A program made the translations under genes and the position numbers. 64,000 bases of DNA from NCBI GenBank assembly GCA_023512835.1, contig CM042086.1, positions 16,504,309 through 16,568,308 on the forward strand. The letters are read 5' to 3'. The DNA is from Taxillus chinensis. Lineage: Eukaryota > Streptophyta > Magnoliopsida > Santalales > Loranthaceae. This document shows, piece by piece, positions 24,601 to 33,200 of the stretch. How positions within the stretch are numbered: position 1 is the stretch's first letter; the number at the start of each line of letters is the position of its first letter. The notes below the pieces were generated by a model. It was given only the letters and a program-made list of their open reading frames with translations. It searched no databases and had not been told where the DNA came from.

Positions 24601-27349
24601 TTTGTTTCTTTTGTTATAATGTACAGGCAATGACTGAGTTGCTATTTTTTGCATTGATATATATATATATATATTTGTGTGTGTGTGTGTGCAGGCTGTT
24701 TATTTCAGTAGTGGGGATCTTAGTCCCCCTGATTTCCTCCATTACGGGCTTGCCTCGCCTCTTTATACTCATTTCACCTCTCCAATAAGGAGATATGCAG
24801 GTCTGAGATTTCCATTTATTTTTTACTAGGTCATATGGGGTATCTTAAAATTTTTATGGAACCGCCTTGTGCAGATGTCATTGTACATAGACTGCTTGCT
24901 GCTTCACTTGGAATATACAGGCTTCCACCAAATTTCCATGACAGAAACCAACTCACCAGTACTGCTGATAGTAAGGAAAACATGTCTGCTTATATTATTG
25001 TCTATTTTTTGTGAGATAGTTATCATGTAATGCCTCTGACTGAATGATCCAACTGTGCGTCATGATTAATAATCTATTTTTATTGTAATTGATGCATGTG
25101 GCTTAGTTTCAATGTCTTTTTTTATTGAGCATTAAAAATAGGTTTCCTTTCTTTTAGGAAAACAAAATTTTACATAATAAAATTACTAATCAGAAATTTA
25201 TATCTGTCCTTTGTTTTGGGGGAGGTGGTGATTGCTGATATAAAGTCTGCTCAAAAGTGATTCTTCTACTAAGCATTAAATATGTCAATACACATGAAAA
25301 TGTAAATAAGACCTTCATTTATAAAATTTCATTATTCATGGAGCAAATTTGTAGTGGCTATGATTAAATGATCAAGCGTATTCTCGAATCATTTAGATAT
25401 CATCGATCAATGTTAATCCTGAAATAATGTTTTGAGATAACTTTGACTGTGCTGCACAATTTTGAGAATGTGTTATAGCAAGGGTGATACAACCAAAGAC
25501 TTCTCACCTGAATTCTTGTGTATCCATCAGTAATTCTCCAAAAGTTTTCAAAAGATGACAATTTTATTTAAATGTCTGTAGCATGCAAACTCAATTTATG
25601 ATTATATTAAGATGTTTATGTAAGTTATTTTTTTCATTCATTTGAATCCTTCTCTGTTTGGTTTTGACATTGTTGGTGCAGTAAGCTATTAGTTGAGAAT
25701 AAATTGTCTATATTCAATGTATGGTCCTTATTGCAACTAGTGACATGTGATATTCTGTTCCTTTTGATTGAATAACACTTTGTTCAATCAACTTGAACCT
25801 GTTCTAATTTTGAAGCATCTTTCTGTGGATTTGTTTTAGCAATTAGTCATTTTGTCCATTTCTCATCCCACCAAACAAAATAAAATAATAAAAATCGCGT
25901 CTGTTGAAAAGGTTATCTTCTTCTGTCTCAGCTGGTTTAGTCAGCATATGAATTGGACAGTCATAGTGTGTCCCAGTATTTTTGTCACCTTCTGATTTGT
26001 TTCCGGAACCTGAAGTGCTGTTTCTTATGGAGCTCATCAGGACTGGAAGCATTTCCACTTGGATAGCTCATTGTAGTTTCCTAGAATTGTGTGATTGGCT
26101 TTAAATGCACTGAGTGTACGCTATGTGGGCATATTGACCTGACCTGCTAATTGAGTCGCATGGGATTTTTTTCTCTCCAACACTTATGTCATGTTTGGTA
26201 TGCAGTAAAGGAAAGGAAAGGAAGGGAATTAAATTCCATTCCTTTCCCACGTTTGGTGCACACTTGATAAGGGAATCAACCATTCCCATGGGATTATTAT
26301 GCCTCTACACTTGATTACTCCCATACTCCAGGTCTAGATTGATTCCCTTGTATAAGGAAATCAAATTTACAGTTCCGTCCTTTCTTCCTTATCCACACCT
26401 GCCCTGATCCTCATCCTTGTCCTCGTCAAACTAGCAGCAGAGTCCTCCACGAGCCCCTCGCAGCAATCGTGCAAAGCCACCGCCAAGTCCTCCACGATCC
26501 CCTCTTTCCCTTCCTCTCCTCTCCGCCGTTGATTCCACCCCCACCAGACCAGATCTGTACTCGTGAGCCCCGACGACACCTACGCCAGGTCCGGCCACCC
26601 AGAGCCTGCCTACCCAAGCCCTCTTTCCCTTCCTCTCCTCTCCGCCGTTGATGTCGCCCCCGCCAGTCCGGATCTACACTGGAACGGCGCCTATGCCAGG
26701 TATGGCCACCCTGAATCCACCTCCATGGCACCGTCGAAGATGGAACTCTTCACCGGGAATGGGCTGGGTTAGCCTCACCTGAACCTGGTGACCCTCTACG
26801 GTTGGTGCCTGAACGGGAGAGAGAAGCTGTTGGTGTACAAGTACATGCAGGGAGGCAGCCTGGAGGAGCTTGTCATCCACCGGAGAAGGCTAGGCTGGCA
26901 CCGGTTTGAATTTTTGAAGTGAGGAATGAGAGAAACGAGGGTAGTTTTGTAATTGAATAAATTTGTTACCTTTCCATAGCTTGTATACCAAACGGAGGAA
27001 AGTTAATTAAAATTTTAATTCCATTCCCACATCGATTTTATTCCCTTACATATTCTATTCCCCCCAAAATCATCACATTGTACCAAACAAGCTATTACAG
27101 GGTAACTATTTATCTGGTTTGGTTTTATGTTGATTTATCAGATCTTTAATCCTTACCTCATGGCTGCTAGGGGGCCATTATGATGTCAGATGTGAATTGA
27201 ATAATCTTTGTTGTAGGCCAATTATTTTTGAATTATGATTGAAATTACTTACTATGGCTTTTCTCCAGATCTGAATTTTCGGCATAGGAATGCCCAGATG
27301 GCTGGCCGGGCTTCAGTAGAGCTGCATACACTGATTTATTTCAGAAAAA

Positions 27350-27408
<59 letters not shown>

Positions 27409-27830
27409 GTATGTAATCCCTTTGTTCTCTTGTAGGCCAACGGATGCTGAGGCCAGAATAGTAAAGATAAGATCCAATGGCTTCGTTGTATTTGTACCCA
27501 AGTATGTCATCCGTCCTTTTTGCTTGTTCTGGGTTCTTTATTTTTATTTTTATGTTTAATATTATTCCTAGTATTCTAATGGCTTGCTTTCTGGCATTTT
27601 ATATTTTGTGCATGAACTGCGTGTATGTAAGGTATGGAATTGAGGGACCCATTTATTTGACGAGGAGAGGGGATAAGGGAGCTGGGGAATGGTTTGTTGA
27701 TGAACAGCAGCAGAAACTCAGAAAAATGAATGGGAGTGTTTCTTATAGTGTTCTGCAAACGGTGAGGATTCACATGGAGGTTGTCGAGCCCCAACCAAAT
27801 CGGCCAAAACTCCAACTAAACCTCATCTAA
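3631..27830 (+). CDS. RRP44A: RRP44/DIS3 exosome exoribonuclease, C-terminal 17 exons
   Basis: This is the RNase II/R-type 3'-5' exonuclease of the RNA exosome, active in nucleus and cytoplasm. Exons: 3631-3787, 11079-11319, 11484-11640, 11727-11795, 12389-12514, 12655-12707, 14088-14194, 14773-14827, 14937-15036, 15528-15639, 15741-15861, 24519-24578, 24695-24800, 24875-24970, 27269-27350, 27436-27501, 27632-27830 (stop TAA). All phases join. The order seen is an acidic linker (DEEDDN), a cold-shock domain with YCGSLEPM, then the RNB domain with the catalytic aspartate cluster [12 protein letters not shown] across the 11640/11727 junction, [30 protein letters not shown] and [16 protein letters not shown], then the S1 domain ending in [13 protein letters not shown]. 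The N-terminal PIN domain and first cold-shock domain lie outside the window. Intron 27351-27435 begins with GC, not GT. Two introns exceed 7 kb and are full of mobile elements. No internal stop was found, so the gene looks functional. Confidence 0.95.
4280..5030 (+). mobile_element. LINE 5' segment (ORF1/ORF2 junction region)
   Basis: Plus-strand reading includes [15 protein letters not shown] residues at about 4820-4855, which resembles the stretch before the endonuclease domain of plant L1 LINEs. The match continues in the plus-strand LINE at 5990-7575, so the minus-strand LINE at 5030-5990 seems to have landed inside this one. Frames are broken throughout. Identification of the part before about 4750 is weak. 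Confidence 0.45.
5030..5990 (-). mobile_element. LINE ORF2 C-terminal fragment, nested
   Basis: The reverse strand encodes the LINE reverse-transcriptase C-terminus: [17 protein letters not shown] near 5780-5830 and then the zf-RVT zinc-binding region, reading [18 protein letters not shown] near 5120-5175. An A-rich 3' end (T-run on the plus strand) lies at 5025-5033. It is split between frames and has no endonuclease or RT core, so it is a 5'-truncated dead copy. The orientation is opposite to the flanking plus-strand LINE halves, which indicates nesting. Confidence 0.75.
5990..7575 (+). mobile_element. LINE with endonuclease start and ORF2 end, RT core deleted
   Basis: Plus-strand fragments read as the L1 endonuclease ([14 protein letters not shown] near 6040-6080, then a frame with [20 protein letters not shown] near 6240-6300). 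They jump directly to the ORF2 end ([18 protein letters not shown] near 6615-6670, and [18 protein letters not shown], the zinc-binding motif, near 7235-7290). The roughly 2 kb reverse-transcriptase core expected between them is missing. A T-rich run at 7555-7575 closes the copy. Non-functional. Confidence 0.7.
7580..8110 (-). pseudogene. Second hAT transposase relic (DUF659)
   Basis: The reverse strand gives a clear DUF659 passage from about 7976 to 7794 ([20 protein letters not shown], then a frame with [20 protein letters not shown]). It continues past a stop with [23 protein letters not shown] residues near 7660-7730, the conserved hAT 'cysteine-histidine' region. Stops interrupt the frame. 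Neither end of the transposon is visible. It abuts the CEP fragment at about 8150. Confidence 0.75.
8151..8468 (+). pseudogene. CEP: CEP (C-terminally encoded peptide) precursor fragment, three hormone repeats
   Basis: CEP precursors release 15-residue secreted root hormones of the form xFRPTxPGxSPGxGH, perceived by CEPR receptor kinases. One frame here shows three units spaced 90 and 87 bases: [17 protein letters not shown] (about 8187), [16 protein letters not shown] (about 8277) and [16 protein letters not shown] (about 8364). The linkers read [13 protein letters not shown]. The first unit carries one extra codon and an altered core. After the third, a deletion leaves part of a fourth unit (SPGAGHGSA then stop) out of frame near 8426-8455, while the open frame ends at 8466-8468. 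No start codon or signal peptide precedes it: a stop lies at 8148 and hAT sequence further left. It is a 5'-truncated copy inside an RRP44 intron. Family identity is confident; function is unlikely. Confidence 0.8.
8469..8734 (+). repeat. Putative CEP 3' flank with internal direct duplication
   Basis: About 50 bases ('gtacgtatgtaatggcttctg...ggcttgctcta') occur at about 8597-8643 and again at about 8687-8733. The stretch follows the CEP stop codon and may be its former 3' untranslated region, duplicated once. No poly(A) remnant is visible. Confidence 0.5.
8735..9123. mobile_element. GC-rich 'cgatgacg'-type repeat fragment
   Basis: Low-complexity wording built from 'gacgatcgatgtcg' and 'gcttcgatga' units, similar to inverted text at 2200-2440. 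Near 9048 it carries 'gcctcaaccgaacaagg', the inverse of a word at about 2010-2030. It looks like the other arm of the same family of GC-rich non-autonomous elements. No coding frame is credible. Confidence 0.35.
9124..10306. mobile_element. Possible non-autonomous hAT-like element
   Basis: Starts 'catggttcaaagttgtgaatg' and ends near 'ttttgtcgaaccttg', loosely inverted ends resembling those of 15999-16821. The interior is AT-rich (9190-9850), then 'gacgatgac/tttgacgacg' words (9850-10150), then GC-rich sequence with 'gcctcaacccg'. I could not find a convincing target-site duplication, so boundaries are tentative. Confidence 0.35.
10525..10640 (-). mobile_element. Short antisense LINE tail
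   Basis: 'cgggaaaaaaaacttttact' followed by 'aattacaaagtaagg' and 'gaacattacaac' resembles the inverted LINE tails elsewhere in the window (for example 12845-12935). Only the last 100 or so bases remain. Confidence 0.35.
12840..13195 (-). mobile_element. LINE ORF2 C-terminal fragment
   Basis: The reverse strand reads [20 protein letters not shown] at about 13000-13060 and continues to an A-rich tail at about 12838-12870 (inverted). This is the usual last segment of plant L1 ORF2. It sits in the RRP44 intron 12708-14087 in antisense orientation and has no intact domain. Confidence 0.65.
13405..13480. repeat. TA/CATA microsatellite block
   Basis: Alternating 'catacatacatacatatatatata' units repeated three times within about 75 bases, in an RRP44 intron. 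A shorter AT run lies at about 13290-13308. Confidence 0.9.
15999..16821. mobile_element. Non-autonomous hAT-type element, 823 bp
   Basis: The left end 'caaagttcaaaaatacg' is roughly inverted at the right end, which reads 'cgtttttttcgaatgatg' on the plus strand. It is flanked by ATTGTTAT (15991-15998) and ATTGGTAT (16822-16829), an 8-base duplication with one mismatch, as expected for hAT. The two termini are GC-rich (gaggcg/cgcctc words); the centre is AT-rich and noncoding. It lies in the large RRP44 intron. Confidence 0.55.
16888..17038. mobile_element. Possible Ty3/gypsy LTR start
   Basis: 'gtgtcacgctcccaaatttc' followed about 30 bases later by 'agaagcgtgactt' resembles the start of LTRs in plant Ty3/gypsy elements. 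The sequence is interrupted at 17039 by the hAT-type element and seems to resume at 17999. No gag-pol was found, so it could be a solo or decayed LTR. Confidence 0.3.
17039..17998. mobile_element. Non-autonomous hAT element with perfect 8-bp target duplication
   Basis: The element runs 17047-17990. The left end 'caaggtagtcaaaag' is matched inverted at the right end, 'cttttgactacgttg'. Identical octamers GTTTATTC flank it at 17039-17046 and 17991-17998. The 8-base duplication and a CA-starting TIR are hallmarks of the hAT superfamily. Subterminal regions are dense in 'gcgc' words on both sides. The interior is AT-rich (17160-17520), then holds a degenerate tandem block of 'cgtcgcgtctcgcagagt' units (about 17545-17770). 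No transposase is encoded. Confidence 0.85.
18420..18640. repeat. Degenerate 'ccacatatgggacc' tandem block
   Basis: The words 'gccacatatgggacc', 'gccacatgtgtggcccacac' and 'gccacatatgaaacc' recur at about 50-70 base spacing. The block lies in a region that may belong to an LTR retroelement. No coding role is visible. Confidence 0.4.
18672..19160. mobile_element. MITE with inverted ends 'atagttatcaaaacc'
   Basis: The left end 'atagttatcaaaaccaaact' is inverted at the right end, 'cagttttaataactat'. Inside each end lie 'ggcccgg'/'ccgggtc' words. The interior is AT-rich and noncoding. The flanks 'cccgccaac' and 'gcccccaac' match at 7 of 9 positions, which would suit a Mutator-like 9-base duplication, but this is weak. 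Confidence 0.5.
19208..20160. repeat. Triplicated roughly 370-base repeat
   Basis: Three direct copies begin with 'catcacaacaaacattgcat' at 19208, 19579 and 19777. The first and third are about 370-380 bases. The middle one has an internal deletion (about 198 bases). Copies end with 'gatcatgaagagtat' plus a short variable stretch. Words such as 'gctcgac' and 'gaatatcgagca' recur inside. Function unknown; possibly part of a retroelement LTR. Confidence 0.85.
20611..20900 (-). other. Open frame divergent from the Rep relic, unidentified
   Basis: On the reverse strand a frame of more than 70 codons (20826-20611), extending with one stop to about 20890, runs away from the Rep relic that starts at 21003. 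Divergent genes around an intergenic region are the layout of geminiviruses, so this could be a virion-sense remnant. I did not recognise coat or movement protein motifs, and no TAATATTAC origin nonamer was found between the two. Confidence 0.25.
21003..21717 (+). pseudogene. Rep: Endogenous geminivirus-like Rep relic
   Basis: Geminivirus Rep starts rolling-circle replication by nicking the viral origin. Three hallmarks of its HUH endonuclease domain are present in order: FLTYP (motif I, 21045-21059), HIHALIQF (motif II, about 21157-21180), and a motif III region ending in KDG (about 21295-21312), where the position of the catalytic tyrosine holds phenylalanine and a tyrosine sits two residues later. 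A Walker-A-like helicase segment with a changed glycine follows near 21675-21700. It is broken by a stop at 21120-21122 with a frame change around 21085-21120, by an in-frame TAG at 21631-21633, and by loss of the rest of the helicase after 21717. It lies in an RRP44 intron, in the sense direction. Endogenous geminiviral Rep copies are known from tobacco and yam. It cannot make a working protein. Confidence 0.85.
22570..22995 (+). mobile_element. LINE ORF2 C-terminal fragment
   Basis: Plus-strand pieces read [16 protein letters not shown] near 22675 and then [28 protein letters not shown] near 22880-22980, the usual lead-in to the zinc-binding region of plant LINE ORF2. Frame changes are present and both ends are missing. 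Intronic in RRP44. Confidence 0.65.
24655..24694 (+). repeat. (AT)n(GT)n microsatellite abutting a splice acceptor
   Basis: An AT run followed by a GT run leads directly into the 'gcag' acceptor of the RRP44 exon at 24695. It occupies the place where a pyrimidine tract is normally found. Confidence 0.9.
26499..26720. repeat. Roughly 120-base tandem duplication inside the TIR element
   Basis: 'ccctctttcccttcctctcc' begins at about 26499 and again at about 26619. The following text ('tccgccgttgat...cgcc..gtccggccaccc') is also repeated with differences. Two copies are seen. Confidence 0.7.
26740..26925 (+). pseudogene. Captured LRR receptor-like kinase fragment
   Basis: One frame reads [20 protein letters not shown], then [12 protein letters not shown], which is the beta4-beta5 and hinge region of a plant receptor-like kinase domain. 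It most resembles the LRR kinases that carry a YGWC motif (At1g74360-like). An in-frame TAG at 26770-26772 lies just before it, and neither the ATP loop nor the catalytic loop is present. It is a passenger fragment of about 50 codons inside the TIR element, not a gene. Confidence 0.75.
27351..27435 (+). other. 85-base GC-AG intron that is mostly (CT)n
   Basis: The exon before ends in 'agaaaaag' and the intron begins 'gcatctct', then a CT repeat of about 52 bases (27354-27405), ending 'cttgtag'. Protein homology (IYFRKR then [15 protein letters not shown]) fixes both borders, and no GT in the intron gives the right junction. GC donors are a known minority class, but this one lacks the usual strong +4 to +6 bases. 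Confidence 0.8.
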
Positions 27831-30202
27831 AAAAATGTACTTCCACACTGTTGTACTAAAAATATTCTAATACTAAATTGAATATATGCTCTATTGTTTG
27901 GTTTTGTAAATTTAGGGACAATTTTATATAGAATTTGGCTTGTATCATAAATTTTATCCCTTTTAAAGTGTCAACTTCCTTTTACGTCAGTTGTGTTGTG
28001 TTTGCTGTCTTTATTAGTCACAAAATACAGAATTGTGTAATGGTAAGATATTATTGTTGTTGTTGAGCGAAAGAAAGAAATTGTCAGGCCCAAGCTTAGA
28101 TAGGGGTGATCTCAACCTGAGAAGAGCTTAGATTAAGTGCTTTTTGGTGCTTCGATCAGGTACAGGATGTAATCTCAAAATTTTTGCGTCTTTCCTCCGT
28201 AGTTTCAAAATCTTTTCTTATAATAAAAGATTAGCATTACCTTTTTACTTATAATTATTATATCATAATGGTCTTTTTTTTTAGAAAAGAACATTCCATT
28301 AATTTGATAATTTATAATAGATTTTAAAAACTAGATTTAATATATCATAAATATAATATTTATATTTGTGGGCACTCGATTTTGTTTTTTTTTTTAAATA
28401 AAAGGGTGTAAAATGAAATCATGCTTAGAGATGTCATCAACTAAAAGTAAGGGTGTGGTTTGAACATTTACTACCAACGGTAACAAGACTTAAAAATGGT
28501 CTAAGTGCCATGGTTTAGAGAGTTAGTTACGAGTATGTAAGAGTTTAAGTATTTCCATTATATTTAGATATAGATACCTAGGTAAGTTTGAGAGGTTTTA
28601 CTAGTTTTGTTTTTGAAAATATGTTTGAGATGTAAGATCTCAGGTTTGGCATAATCAGTTATTCGGTAAAAGTTTTTTTCCTTTTTGAATTTTAAAAATC
28701 ATAATTTTTATTAAAAAGTAATCACCAAAATATTTGCAACATTATTTTTTAAAAATAAATAAATCAATTGTTACAGTTATTTTATTTTAGGTTTAAATGG
28801 ACACGGATACAAATATTGATGCATGGATACCAAAACTTCTTTGATTTTTCCTATATTTCCTTAAGATTGATTGATCATACTCACAAGATTATTTAAAGCT
28901 ACATTCTTACTTACCACACTGATATTAATATAAGAAATCTCAATTCAATATAACGTTAATAACTAGTGTGCTCCTTCCTTTTGCAAAATCTATGCATGAG
29001 ATGGTAAATAACAGTAAGAAAGAGGAAATCTAGGCATTATCAAATAAGGAAATCTGACAAACATCAATAAACATCAATAAGAGAAGTAAGTTTGATTCAC
29101 ACAAAACTTCTTATCTAAAATTATACACTTATTTGACAAATGAGCCCCATGGAGAAAATATAGAAAGCATGATAGGCATACGGGTGTCCAAATTATTCGA
29201 AAATCAAAAACTAAAACTGAAATGAATTTTTAATTTGATTCGGATTTATACAATTTTATAACAGCTTCGATTATTTGATTCAATTATGATTTTCAAAAAA
29301 AAAACCCTAATTATAACAAGCCAAATTTATAAACTTCAAGTCCAGCTCAATTATTCAATATATTATGAGGGCTTATATTTTCTACGGTGGCTTGTGAAAC
29401 TCAGGCCCGTTCGAATTTTTTTCATTTTCTGGTTCTCATTCTTAAAATGAATTCCCTTTTTTTTTAATTCCAGTTCTAGTTATCCACAAATAGAATGAGA
29501 GTAATTGTCGGGATTTACGAAAAAACAAAAACATCAGGTTTTTGTTTTATCAGATAAATAATCTTCTTTCTCCTCACCTTCTCTCTCCAATCCTAAACCA
29601 ACCAAACCGATCAACGTTAATAGTACCTACCCAAGCCCCTCTGCAATCGATCGCACCACTGCAATTGTTGGTTGGGGAAGCTGGATTCGACGATTGAGGT
29701 GGAAGAAGGAAAAGACCGTACCTGTGGGAGCTTTTTGTTTTTTTTTTTTGAAGGAAAGATATTTGGGTTTAATGCAATACTAACGGAAATGATACCTTTT
29801 TTTTTGTGTGTGTATTTCAGTTCAATTCTTAATTTCAAGTTTTAAAATACCCATTTTTCAATAACCAAAATAAAAGTAATTAAAGACAATAAATTTGAAA
29901 TGATGTTTACATTAGTGTGTGGTTAAGTAATAATATTTTTCAAATTAAAAATCCCCCATTTAGGTACACGTTACCCGATTAAGCATGGGTCACCATAAAT
30001 ATTGTTCATCTTTGACAATTGAACACAGTGAAGTTCACTACAGAAGTACAAAACATTTGCCCAACTCGTCCGTCTAGCAGAGTACTCGATCGGCGGTTCT
30101 GTGCCAGGCTACCTCTAATAATGGTCATGGAATGTCATCAACTTTCAACCTTTTCAAGCAGCTGCTACAGGCAAGCAATGGTGGCAACCCAGAATCCAAG
30201 CT
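27831..30202. other. Intergenic: shared 3' flank of RRP44 and cyclophilin
   Basis: The two genes converge here. AT-rich DNA with T-runs (28270, 28386, 28675) and a possible decayed insertion at 29400-29880 bounded by 'attctcattctt/ttgg' words. No exon, RNA gene or clear repeat was recognised. Confidence 0.4.
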
Positions 30203-33200
30203 TCACATCTCACCACATTCAGCAATAATGCACTGCAGTTTAGGCCGATTGTTGGGTCCAGTTGCCACATTTTCAATCTTCCTCACCACCAGAAGGCCAT
30301 CTCCAAGGACTTTCTACAAAAATTGTATGTAACAATGAGGACATCAAAAAAATTTTAAGGCATTGCAAAAATGAGCCAAGACAAGGAAAAAAAAACTATT
30401 CTGCGATCATTCTAAAGCTAAACCAAGAGTCAAGACTTCAGAGCTACAACCCATCCACATCAGTGTTAAGTTGAAACTAGTTGAACTAGTAGATTTGTTG
30501 AATGCATTGCCAACAAGTTTGATGGCTTATTTTATTATTATCTATTCCATGTACCTGACTTTTAATTTTATTGCTATTCCACGTAGCTGATCCAAAGTCT
30601 TGAAATGAAGGCTCGACTGCTGTCATAGTATGTATTTATTCTTCTTCATTAAGTCACAAGCTAGTGGTTTGTTTTCCCAATAAGCTCTTTAACACATAAA
30701 GATAACTGGCTATATTGATATAGCCTGAAATTTCTCATAATAAGGTAGCAGAGCTCTCCAAAGGTTTCTCTCTCAGAACCTCCTCTCTCTGGATATCTAT
30801 AATTCTTCTCCTGTCTGCAATACCTCCAGGCTGTTGTATCCATTATTATAACACAAAAAAAATAAAAAATTGATTATTATTATTTGTATCTTGAATGCTT
30901 TTTGCTCTTCATGCACTCCTTGTATGTGATTTTTTATAATAAAATTTGTCTTAGAAAAAAACATAACACAAAATTATATATATGTATATATATTAGTTTT
31001 ATAGAGTTGGTGCCAAATTATATCCACATAATTAATGCAACAATTCACTTTCAATTTATTTGAGTTGAAGAAAGATGACAAGACAGTTGATAAGAGGAAA
31101 ATTATTAGTGTCAGAACATCTAGGAAACACAAATCCAAAGCAATTTCCTACTTTCCTAGCTTATTCCATTAAGTTTTATGAGTCAAATTATTTTTTTTAT
31201 AAGAGAATTTATTTATTTATGAGAATCAAAATGCGCATAAGAAATACACGAGATGCGAGAATACAAAAACAAAAACAACTCAATAAAAAAGAGTAGCCAT
31301 CCACAACATCCCAAATGGAAGAAAAACACATCCCGCCTGAAGCATGCAACCAATCACCTAAAGAACGAAAAAAAAGTACAAGATAGCTCAGCAGCGGGCC
31401 TCTCCTTGTGAGCCAAACTATTTCATTTGGTCAAAGTCTACTTTCTTCACTATTACTATCCATGGTTATGCTGGATAACCCAGAAGTACCTTGCAGAGAC
31501 CAAAGGAGGCCTATCAACCACAAGACAAATGAGATGCAGACAATTCCCTTGTCATGTTCATTCTTATCAACTCTATGGAGCCTTGTACAGCTCAGGCATA
31601 CTTGGCATGTGATAATGCAACCAAATGTGGAAGGTAGCCCAAGAGATATATTACCAAATACGCAGAAAGACTCGATCCTATCACAATATTATGCCAGATT
31701 AAGTAGTTTGTGGCGAGAAATCGATCTTCATAATGCATTAGATCTTAAATATGCAAATGATTCAATGAGTGTCCACAAGTGGGTTGAGAAGATACGTGTT
31801 TATGATTTTTTGGCTGCCCTTGCTAAGTAATATGATGAGACTAAGGCTAAAATTCTCAGCAACACCTCGGAGGATCCTTTGATTTCGTAGAGGTGAAGGA
31901 TTGTTGTCGAAATACTATGTCAGATTCTATTGTCCCTCCTTCAACTGAATGATCCGCATTACTAACTGGTAGCCCACTTAATTCTTTTCAAGGGTGAGTT
32001 GGTTAGGCAAGAAAAGGCAGGAGTCCCACTCAGTTGTGATCGTTGTGGAAAGCCAACACCCATGAACAATGTGGGAAGTTGCACAGAAAGGGAGGGGCCA
32101 GTGGTTGTGGCCTTGGAGGCTGGAGCCCCTCACAAATACTTCACAAAATGTGTGGATTCATCTTCTTCTGATTGCAGTGGCCTATCTTGATGCAAAACTG
32201 CTTGTTCACAACATTTGATCGTTTTACAATGGTCCAAGATTTGAATGTGACCCCAATCAAACGAAGGATGAAAACCTTGGTCTATGACAATTTACCTCAA
32301 CCCTAAACCTTAAAACCTTAATACAAACAAGATCTATTGTATATAAGAGACAAGAACCTGCGTTATACCATCAATTAAGCTCGCTGCACTTGACTGTAGA
32401 TGACAAGAAAGAGTTTAATCTAGCACTAAGTTTAAATGAAGAACATGTAGAAGAGAAACCTTTATTTGTTCAAAACTCAATAATAATCAATGATTCATGA
32501 CTGCCTTTCAAAAAAAAACGAAACCACCTTTAAACAGGGCACAACTGAAACTCTAGACACCATAACAGAAACAAATAATAAACAAAAGATATAAAAGTTT
32601 TGAAAAACATAAAACAACCCGAAAGCCTACTAATTGGACCCACATAGACCACTAGGTATGTAGGACTTCTCGTTATCTTTAATTTTATATGTTATGAGCT
32701 TATAATTTTTGTAGAAAAAGTTAGTTCAACGTAAATTTACCTCAATCATGCTTCTAATACCTATGTGGTCTCTTTGACTTGATCACACCTTTGACTTGTG
32801 CGATCAATATGAATATGAGCAGGATCAACATGAGTGTGATTAAAGCTCCCATCTTTTGTGGAAATGAAGTAATTCAAAGAACTTTTGAGACCATAAATAA
32901 GTGCTTCCTTGAAGCTTTGTTCCTAAATATGTTAAAACTGGGCCAAAGCGCAAGTTCGCTTAATTGTCACGATAGTTTTCTTTAGACTTAACACATCAGT
33001 TCACATGGTTTTAAAACGCATCGTGACATTTTTTGAACGTGCTCACCATATTAACCTCCTTGACTTTCCTATTTTCTTTGATGTGGGACAATATTTCAAT
33101 GAAATGAATTTTTGAAAAATAGACCCAATGCTTACTTGAACTGCCTAGCTCGAAAACGAGTAGCTGGATTCCAGAAGATGGAGTTCCTTTCTAATGCCTC

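Larger units (their letters stand above)
26175..27112. mobile_element. TIR element carrying a receptor-kinase fragment
   Basis: The left end 'catgtttggtatgc' and right end 'taccaaacaagctatta' are inverted, each with neighbouring 'ggaat/attcc' words. Related sequences occur at about 46127-46870 and 51225-51745, so this is a family. The middle (about 26400-26925) is GC-rich, unlike the surroundings, and includes captured coding sequence. Target duplication is unresolved. It lies in the RRP44 intron 24971-27268. Confidence 0.6.

Noticed and set aside
26426..26731. Minus-strand frame of 101 codons rich in R and G
   Set aside because: It is antisense to the captured GC-rich passenger with a 120-base duplication; composition explains the open frame.
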